A DNA stretch of 64,000 nt, from contig JAPEHQ010000010.1 of NCBI GenBank assembly GCA_027405735.1, forward strand, positions 1,612,001-1,676,000, given 5' to 3'. Origin of the DNA: Mucor racemosus. Taxonomy: Eukaryota > Mucoromycota > Mucoromycetes > Mucorales > Mucoraceae. Position 1 is the stretch's first letter. The number at the start of each line of letters is the position of its first letter. A model generated the notes under the pieces. That model was not told the origin of the DNA. It did not search any database and saw only the letters and a list, made by a program, of their open reading frames with translations. This document shows, piece after piece, positions 56,301 through 64,000 of this stretch. A program made the position numbers and the translations under genes.

Positions 56301-56503
56301 CATAATATCATGGAAATAATGCAATTTTTGATTTTTAACATTGTTAGCTAGGAAAACCATGATAACATTAAAATAATGTAGATGAATAATATTATTGAAA
56401 AATGTTACCTGACCATTCACCAAAAGTTGAACTAAAATTGGTTGTAAAAAAATTAAGCACCCCAATCGAGGTGTTAATGCTTTATTTGTATTTAAAAGAT
56501 AGA

Positions 56504-57050
56504 TGTTTAAATATACACAATGAATAACTAGAAAATAAAGTTAAAACTAGATATATTTATTGAGTATATTGTAGGTAAAAAGATAACGAATCCATCTCGA
56601 ACGACATCAGGATTCAGGGTATTTATATGTTTTGGAAGCGTGGATATAGAGTCTACAATACAGAGTGTATGAAAGTATGATTTCATCTTCTTGAAGAACT
56701 AGTTGATTACAACATGATGATATAATAGGTTGGCCATAGCAAGTTTAGTAGGATACGACCAAGTTAAGTATATAGGATCTTCATGCTTGATTTACTTTAG
56801 ATTGTGAATGTTGATACAAATGGAATAGTTGAATTCCATTTCCAGGAACGAGTTCATGATTGGCTCACTTCAGGATCTCAGGCTACACCATTTCATCATA
56901 GACTAAATGTAACATAACTAAATGAAATAAAATTGGCATACATCATTATCACCTCATACTCATCCTTCTATGCTAAGAATAATGTCTACATAATCCTTTG
57001 AGCACTTCTACTAGTAATACATGTACCCAGTATAGTCTATGTCCTAAACA
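56504..57050. mobile_element. Solo LTR (copy B), uninterrupted
   Basis: 547 bp starting TGTTTAAATATACACAATG and ending GTCCTAAACA, flanked by the 5-bp duplication ATAGA (56499-56503 and 57051-57055). It is identical to copy A at 19.6 kb apart from one visible substitution and the absence of the DDE transposon, whose insertion point is the TA at 56969-56970. No internal region. Confidence 0.92.
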
Positions 57051-57059
57051 ATAGATACA

Positions 57060-58235
57060 GTCAAAAGCTATGATGTTGTTTTTATTTCAGCAAAAAGTAT
57101 CGATTTCGCATTGAGATAATCAAAAAATAGTATATATCTGAGTTCCAAAATCAATTTGTGAAATCGACCCGAAAATGATCAAAAAAACAAAATTGGTTAA
57201 TAGCTCGTGAAATGGAAAACAAGTTGAATTAGCGTACTAAATGCTTTTTATACAGTTTTGAATTCTACATTCATTTCAATAAATTTCAAATAAAAACTTC
57301 ACATTAAATTTTGCGTAAAATAAAATTGAAATTTTGGAGGTTTTTTTGAAGATACACATCACTTTTCATAAACAAATTTTAAATATAAATAACGGAGATA
57401 ATGCGCAGCAAAATTATCTATTGATTTAGCTATTATTCAACCTTTTAACTGCATTTTTCGTAGAGAAAACAAGATTTTTGCCATTTTTTTTTCAAATTCA
57501 GAATTTGGAATGAGGGTATACAAGGGGAAATTTGACGCTAGAAACGAAGATATCTCTTTATACACATTTTTGAGGATATCTCCACGAAAAATCAATATTT
57601 TGAAAAAACGAAATTGAGTCCGAGAGAGCTCAATGAGGTTGATGACATGAATGTAAAAAAAATACCACTCAATTTAATGAATATTTGAAATCTACTACAA
57701 AAATGTCAAAAAAATAAAAAAAAATAAAAGTGTTTAAATTTTTTTTATACTTACACATGTTATGAAGCTCGTTAAAACAAGTAATTATTACTAAAAAAAA
57801 AGTGTTAGTATAGCTTAATTTTTCGTAGAGATATGGTGTCTCAAAGTTTTTAATATTTCGTGTAAAAATCTGAAACTTTAGCATTAAAAATGTTATATCA
57901 ACTGCAAAAAATAAGATATTTCTGAATACATGTTTTTAAATTAAAGCTGAACATCTCAGGTATATTGACATATAAGTTTTTCTTGGTGTTATTTAGTGAA
58001 AAAAAAAGTTGTATAGGAATGAAAAGTTAGACCCAGTTTTTAGGGGAAAAGCAGTGAATTTTGCTGTTTTTGAGTCTTTTGTAAGGTATAAATTAAATTT
58101 AAAAATAGATGGCATAATGCAACCAAATTATATATATATAGCAATATCTAAGGTATATTTTAAAAGGCGTTTGGGATAATGTTAGCTATAGAAAAGATGG
58201 CACGCTCCGATTTTGAAGACTGATTTGTTTCGTTA
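57060..58235 (+). repeat. Dispersed repeat family 1, copy R4
   Basis: Same orientation as R1, module 2 only. AATTTTGCGTAAAATAAAAT, TTGGAGGTTTTTTTGAAGA, GAATGAGGGTATACAAGGGG, GGATATCTCCACGAAAAATC and CACGCTCCGATTTTGAAGA follow in order. It begins about 10 bases right of solo LTR copy B. Confidence 0.8.
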
Positions 58236-58814
58236 TCACATCTTGTTTTTTTTTCTAGTAAGTCCTGTAATTGACGAACTATTGACTTGTTGTTGTAATG
58301 CCCCACTTTGATCATTTCACATAAAAAGCTATATTCCATATGTTAAGACAGATTTTGATGATTATTCATAGATATCCACTTTAAGGGAAATTGAATTTTC
58401 AAAAATCAAATTTAAAGGTTTTGAATGTTAAATTTCTTTTATTGATTCAAAACTCAAAGTTCAAAATTTCATAATACTTATTTAGACAGAAAGGGTTGTA
58501 GGCTACGGACCTACGACTCTATTTTTATTTCATAAATTTGGATAAACCAAACTTTCTACACCGGTGAATGCCAAAATATTTTTTCAAATAGTTATACGGC
58601 TTTTTTGAATGAAACTAGTTGCTATACATTTATGAGCACCTCATGCGCACCCTCAAAGTTTACAAAATGTGATTTTATAAACATTGCTTCAAATTCAAAG
58701 CAGTTTTTCAAGGCAAAAATCATTGGTATAGTGAAAATCAAGCTTTCCGAGTATGGAATAATCAACCTTCTGTCATTTATTTGTTTACGGCTGTTTGAAT
58801 CAATATTAAATATC
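58236..58814. other. Between two family 1 copies
   Basis: AT-rich, no ORF of note. It may contain the less conserved edges of R4 and R5, but I cannot align it with confidence. Confidence 0.35.
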
Positions 58815-60690
58815 CAAATATGTTTAAAATATTGATATAAAACACATTTTACTACAATTTTGATTATTCTTAAAGAGGACAGTGCTTTATCTATTTCGAT
58901 AGTAGTTGTCATTGTCATATATGTCTGTTCTGGCTGATTTAATGCTATTTCTAATTTGAAATGGTTATTATTAATCTACAAACCCTACTAAAAAAAAGAG
59001 CACAATTCATTCTTATGGATTAGCCAGCAAATTAATGAATGCTAAAGAAGTTAATTCTGAATATTTTATAGCGACAACACTATATTTTAAAACTTTCAGC
59101 TCATTTGGATCAATATTCTTTGATCAAGAGCGTTTTCCAGTTGTATTACTCTTTTTAAGTAGAGGAAGAGAGGTTTTTGTTTAAAACATGCATCAAACTC
59201 CTTTAAAAACAGTTCTTAGCTAATGAAATCAAGTTATATTATTTGTAGAAGCACTGCGCACTAAGATGAACCTTAAAAATTAATTTCAAACCATTATTTG
59301 ATTTTATAACAATTTTTAAAGAATATCTGAAACAACTCATCATACAAAATAGTTTAAAAAGTACACATTTTCATTGTTTCTCCAGTTCCACAGCAATTCA
59401 TGGATGCTGGAACTTCTTCAATTCTGCGGATTAACACTAAACGTACCTACCAATGCAGCGGGAGATCATTTGGATCCATATTCAGCGAGATATCTAGCGT
59501 GTTTAATGACCTTGGCGTCATCATTGATCAGAAACTAATCTAAAATACGATTGCGAAAATTAAGTGCTAATTGAGGTAATAATTTTGTGTTCACAAGATA
59601 GATCCAGCTGAAAGATACTTTACATTTTTTGTTTCAGCAAAAAACATTGAATTTTCGTCGAGATAATCAAAATAATAGTTCACTGTACAGCTTACGATCT
59701 ACAATCCTATGATAACTGGGTTTCAAAATAGATTTGACAAATCGACCAGAAAATAATTCAGAAGACAAAATCGTTTGATAGCTTATGAACTGCAAAATAA
59801 ATGTACTTAGCATATTAAATGGTTTTTGTACAGTTTTAAATTCTGCATTCACTTAAATAAAATTCAAAAAAATGTTGCACATTAAATTTTGCGCAAAATG
59901 TGATTGAAATTTTGGAGGTTTTTTGAAGATATGGATCGCTTTTTATAAGCATATTCTAAATAAAAATAATAGAAATGATGCGTAGTCAAATTATCTATTG
60001 ATGGAGCTATTGTTGAATTTTCTAGCTGCATTTTTTATAGAGAAAATGAGATTTTCATCAATGTTTTTTTTCAAATTCAGAAATTGGGATGAGGATATAC
60101 AGAGGAAAAACTGAAGCTCGAAGCGAAGGTGTTCCTTGATACACATTTTTGAAGATATTTCTATGAAAAATTAATGTTTTGAAGAAAACTAAATTGGGTT
60201 TGATAGAGCTTTTTAATGGGCTTCATAAAATAGTTGTAAAGCAAATGCTGCTCAATTTAACAAATTTTTTGAAATCAACTACAAAAATGAAAAAAAATAA
60301 AAGTGTTCAGAATTATTTTATACTGAAATACGTTATAGAGCGCTTCAAAAAGAGTAAGTTTTATTATTTAAAATTGTTAGTATAGCTTAATTTTTCGTAG
60401 AGATATGAAGGCTCAAAGTTTTTAATTATTAGCAGTGAAATACGTGTAAAAATCTGAAACATTAGCATTGAAAAATTAATACCAACTGCAAAAAAATAGG
60501 ATATTTCCGGATACTCATTTTTGGATCAAAGTTGAACATCTCAGGTACATTAGCATATGATTTTTTCTTACTGTTATTTAGTGAAATAGAAAGTTAAGTA
60601 GGGATGAAAAATTAGACCTGTTTTTAAGAAAAAAATGATAAATTTCACCTGTTTTCAAGTCTTTTATATAGCGAGTTAAGGATTAATTTT
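58815..60690 (+). repeat. Dispersed repeat family 1, copy R5 (two modules)
   Basis: Repeats the two-module order of R1: module 1 about 58815-59345 (ATCTATTTCGATAG, TGTTCTGGCTGATTTAATGC, AACAGTTCTTAGCTAATGAA) and module 2 about 59560-60690 (TCACAAGATAGATC, TTGGAGGTTTTTTGAAGA, GGATATTTCCGGATACTCAT). The 19-bp tandem array between the modules of R1 is absent; unrelated sequence stands there. Confidence 0.75.
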
Positions 60691-61024
60691 AGTAACAGGA
60701 GGTAACATGATTCTACCAAGAGTTGTAAGCTCTTGCAGTAAAGCAAATGTGTACTCATTTTTGTTTTCAATGTGAAGTCGTACAATTATGCGAGTGCTGT
60801 CTATCCTTCTCAGCTATTTCAAGTAACTTCATGATACATTTGAGACTCGATTTATTAGGTACCGTGGGAAGGAACGACGTGGTTATGCCTTAATTTTGTC
60901 AGCGCTATATGGTAATATATCAATATTCAGTACCTTTATTGGAGAAAAACAACAACGAAGATTGATATATTATTAACAGTAATGAATAAGCTATAAATGT
61001 AAATGCTGTATAGTTTGATTTTAT
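60691..61024. other. Downstream of DBR1
   Basis: About 330 bp without an ORF, AT-rich, between repeat R5 and the DBR1 stop. Confidence 0.4.
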
Positions 61025-62699
61025 TTACAAAAATTCATCATCATCAATGACAATTTCAGATTCAATTTCTTCTGTTTTTATACGCTTTGTGGGCTGTAAA
61101 TTATTATCAATAAAAGTTGCATTCACTTGAATAGCATTACTACCTGTACCTGGTACAAATTCAGTAGCATTATAATTGAGAAGAGGTTGCTGTTGATGCT
61201 CCTCGACTCTTTGACGACAATTGGCATTAATTTTATTATCAATGTCAATTTCTTTACAAAACTGAGCAGTTTGAGGATTTAAAAATGGTCGCTCTGCAGG
61301 TAAACCACATTAGTTCTTTTAATTTCTTTTCAATAAATTATCAATCAACTTACGGTTTTCTATAGTACGTTGGCGATCATTTGGCATATTTGGGTTATAA
61401 GCAGGTGCTGTAGGTTCAAAGTTATGAGGTATCTTTAAATCAAGAGCTCTTGATTCTGCTTTCTTTTCTAAATATTTGCGTTCTCTTTCAATTTTAATCT
61501 TCAATTCATCATCAGATGGTAGTGTTGCTTGTTGGTGTACAGTACTTAAATAAGGGTGCATTGCTCTTGTGATAGAGAGCCATTCCATATCGTAATAAAA
61601 ATCATAATCATTTGTTGAATCGCTAGGTGAAGGAATATCTATGATTTGTAAAAATTGATGTCTAGGCAGGCATTTATCCAAACTCAAAAATTTAGTAGTT
61701 TTAGGAGGCTCCTGTTTATCTTCAACGGGTTTCGATGCTGCTTCAACTACTTCGTTTTCTTCTTCATCGCTTAAAGATACTTCGATTTCATCTGGATTCG
61801 TATGTTGTTGAGCTGGCATTTGTCTAGATCCATCAAGGATTTCTTGTGTTTTCGCAGGATATATACCTTTTTTCCACATGTCATGATCCACAATAGCAGG
61901 ATAATGTACATGCAAATGTGCTGAAAACCAGTAGGAAGGCTGTAACTTTGTTAGTAGCAACTCATTTGGATGGCTTCCAAGGCTATTTGTCATAATTTCT
62001 TGAACAAAATATTTTTTAATGTTCATTAAATGCCCCAAATCACCATATCTCTCTATGCCTCGAGGCCAATCATGCGATAAGAATATATCTAATGGCTGTT
62101 GAACTTGAAGAAGTTTATTGACATCGTACTCTCTAACATGATAAGCACTGCGCACGTCTGAACGATTATAAGGTGATGTTTCGTAATGCCCCTTTTTATA
62201 ATGATTCTCTTTTGCAATACCGGATATTCCACCAATTCTCAAACCACCAAAATTAATCACACCAGCATGGCCAAGATAATAAATGTTATCACAAACCCAT
62301 CCACCATGATAGAGCTCCCATAAATAATTACTAGCTTCATGATTTCCTCCAATAAATATAGTGGGATAAGGTGCCTGTACTCTGCCTGAATAGTATTTCC
62401 AAAATGTTCCTAATTCTTTATACTTGTCAGGTACAGCCATGCATTCAGCATCTGCCTCATTACGAAGCGACTACAATAGAAGTATTAATACACAATGCCT
62501 GCACACAACTATATTAATGGTTTACTTGGAAATCACCACATATCAACACGAGATCGACTTTACAGTTTTCTCTTTGTTCAACTAGTCGAATTGAGCCATA
62601 GATATCATCAAGTTGACCATGACAGCATCCCTCTATAGCAATCTAGACAATTTTAAGCTTCATTTATATCTGCTTGTATGATATTTTATTTACCTTCAT
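61025..62699 (-). CDS. DBR1: Dbr1, RNA lariat debranching enzyme
   Basis: Four exons read leftwards: 62699-62694 (ATG AAG only), 62642-62526, 62470-61354 and 61293-61025, in frame for 502 residues. The metallophosphoesterase motifs are in order: [32 protein letters not shown] and SAHLHVHYP. An acidic linker precedes the Dbr1-specific C-terminal domain ([33 protein letters not shown]). The enzyme cleaves the 2'-5' bond of excised intron lariats in the nucleus. The last intron begins GTAAGT at 61353. If it is not removed the frame reads a few codons further and stops near 61319, hiding 89 residues that include LNPQTAQFC and an acidic end. It is divergent from BORCS5 with 176 bp between start codons. 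Confidence 0.94.
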
Positions 62700-62875
62700 A
62701 TAAAAAAAAACAAAACTTGGTTTTCGACAAGTTTATTGCTATATAAAACTTTTCCAGGCTTCTCCAGTTAAAGCAAAAGATTTTCCAAAACACAATTAAT
62801 ATAATTGGCTGTTCAGATTTATGTATTTTGCAGTGATAGCTTTGCTTGGTTACCCTATTTTCTTTTGTTATATAT

Positions 62876-64000
62876 ATGGTATAACAAGTATAATAAGCTT
62901 ATATTTGTATTTACTTAATAAAAAGTATAGGGCCAGGAACAATCCAAAACATTGGGAATAAAGAAAACCCCCACTCTTACGCCAAGTACATCTACATCTA
63001 CAAGTAGACGTTCCTTGATTAGTATAGCTCACCAACAACAAAACGACAGCAACGAGATTGAAGGTATTTTATACAACTACTGATATCACATAAGCTAATG
63101 TGGTTATAGTTAGTTCAGTCATAGAAGAAAGGAATGAGGAATCAGAATCAGAATCAGAATCAGAATCAGAACAAGTATATAATTTGTTTAATGGAAATAA
63201 GGTCAATCGTTCTAAAATACGCATGATTCTTTTTTTTTTTTGTTATAATAAAGGGTATTATCCAAGTTGTTAAGGGGCCCGAAGATGTTGAAGAAGAGGA
63301 AGAATTGCGATTGTTATATGCCATCAAAAAATTTGAACCCTTCATTAAAGAGCAAGAGAAAGGATTTAGTATTGAAAGTTTACTTGGCCTAAAATCAAAT
63401 ATATCAAAATCAAAAGATTCAAACAAGGATAATCAAGGTATGATTGATTTCATCACAAATTGATATTGATATTAACGCATCAAATAAGCTGTATCAGACC
63501 CGTTTCTTGATATTTTTTTTGGGTTACAGGCACATTTAAAGGAGCAAATGTCGCACATTAATTTGGAACAGAAAATTCTGCTGAAACGGATTGCTTATGT
63601 TGATGAACTAAGCACAACATCATCTCAGACGATGTCAACAGCATTTCATCAAGCCAAATTAGCAGCAGACAAAGTATCTGAAGGTAATTAATACACAATA
63701 GATGTAAATATTATTCACTAATAAACCAAAAAAAGCCATCATCATCAAGGAACAAGCAACAAAAGCTAAAAATTACACTATAGACATATTCAAAGCATTG
63801 ACAAAATTAGAACAATACCTTGATCCAGAAGATAGAATATTAGCAATCAATGATATCGATTCAAAATGGCCAGTTTTAAATCAATTGCGTTTGAAAGTAT
63901 CTAAATCAACAGATACACCTTTATTAGAGCGATATATCAGTAGTACAAGTGATATGACGACTGTAGGAACAACATCCACATCTCCTCTTATAGAAAAAAT
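62876..64000 (+). CDS. BORCS5: BORC complex subunit 5 homologue (partial, runs off the window)
   Basis: Exons 62876-62878 (ATG only), 62931-63063, 63110-63174, 63254-63437, 63498-63683 and 63736-64000 and beyond. Splicing makes the N-terminus MGQEQSKTLG, a myristoylation-type start like that of metazoan BORCS5, which anchors the BORC complex to the lysosomal membrane. Then follow IIQVVKGPEDVEEEEELRLL, AIKKFEPFI, GLQAHLKEQMSHINLEQKIL and LKRIAYVDELS, corresponding to the conserved PKF.P, HL...A..FDQN.L.KRI.EMD block of the family, and a coiled coil (KEQATKAKNYTIDIFKALTKLEQYLDPEDRI). A run of Glu-Ser pairs is encoded near 63142-63170. BORC links lysosomes to Arl8 and kinesin. The call rests on remembered motifs, so it is moderate. 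Confidence 0.72.

Noticed and set aside
61319..62440. DBR1 taken as a single 373-codon ORF starting at an internal Met
   Set aside because: It lacks the metal-binding GCCHGQLD and CGDFQ motifs, which lie in upstream exons, and its end is inside an intron.
1..64000. Search for tRNA, rRNA, CRISPR arrays, operons, phage or bacterial systems
   Set aside because: None supported by eye. The intron-rich genes and repeats are eukaryotic, so bacterial categories do not apply.

Overview
The window looks like nuclear DNA of a filamentous fungus of the Mucoromycota, most likely a member of the Mucorales. The DNA is strongly AT-rich. Most genes are cut by short GT-AG introns of about 50 to 100 nt. Gene content is fungal (Atg29, a Cyc8/Ssn6 corepressor, kexin, a Cdb4/EBP1 homologue) and also includes metazoan-like families kept in early-diverging fungi, such as a BORC subunit 5 homologue. 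A Crypton lies among many decayed repeats. The species assignment is inference.

Layout. 0.7-4.8 kb: an unknown membrane protein (-) and a CAMK-type kinase (+). 5.2-7.4 kb: a decayed non-coding repeat (family 1) with a 19-bp tandem array. 8.1-17.6 kb is gene-dense: PAM18, EBP1/Cdb4, ATG29 (-), an OHCU decarboxylase, mitochondrial uL13 and CYC8/SSN6 (-). 18.6-23.3 kb is a three-level nest: a family-1 repeat hit by a solo LTR, which was hit by an intact DDE transposon. 23.8-26.5 kb is repeat-rich and geneless. 26.6-32.4 kb: KEX2, MDJ1 and an ING-family PHD protein (-). 32.9-36.9 kb: another family-1 repeat split by an intact Crypton. 37-42 kb: geneless, with a gag-like pseudogene and a GCTTGC-rich repeat. 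42.2-49.9 kb: an acidic unknown protein, intronless BRR2 and a possible 32-residue ORF, all on the minus strand. 51.4-52.5 kb: a Rab6/Ypt6 GTPase in nine exons. 52.7-60.7 kb: repeats, including a Tc1 relic, a second solo LTR and two family-1 copies. 61.0-64.0 kb: DBR1 (-) divergent from BORCS5 (+), which runs off the window.

How the genes relate. Most are housekeeping genes with no operon logic. PAM18, MDJ1 and uL13m serve mitochondria. BRR2 and DBR1 act in splicing and lariat turnover. KEX2, YPT6 and BORCS5 act in the secretory and lysosomal/vacuolar system, and ATG29 in autophagy. CYC8 and the ING protein act on chromatin.

The most informative part is the mobile DNA. The solo LTR at 56.5 kb is the unoccupied version of the LTR at 19.6 kb. 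That comparison fixes the ends of the DDE transposon to the base: 3041 bp with TA duplications. The family-1 copy at 6.2 kb likewise gives the empty target of the Crypton.
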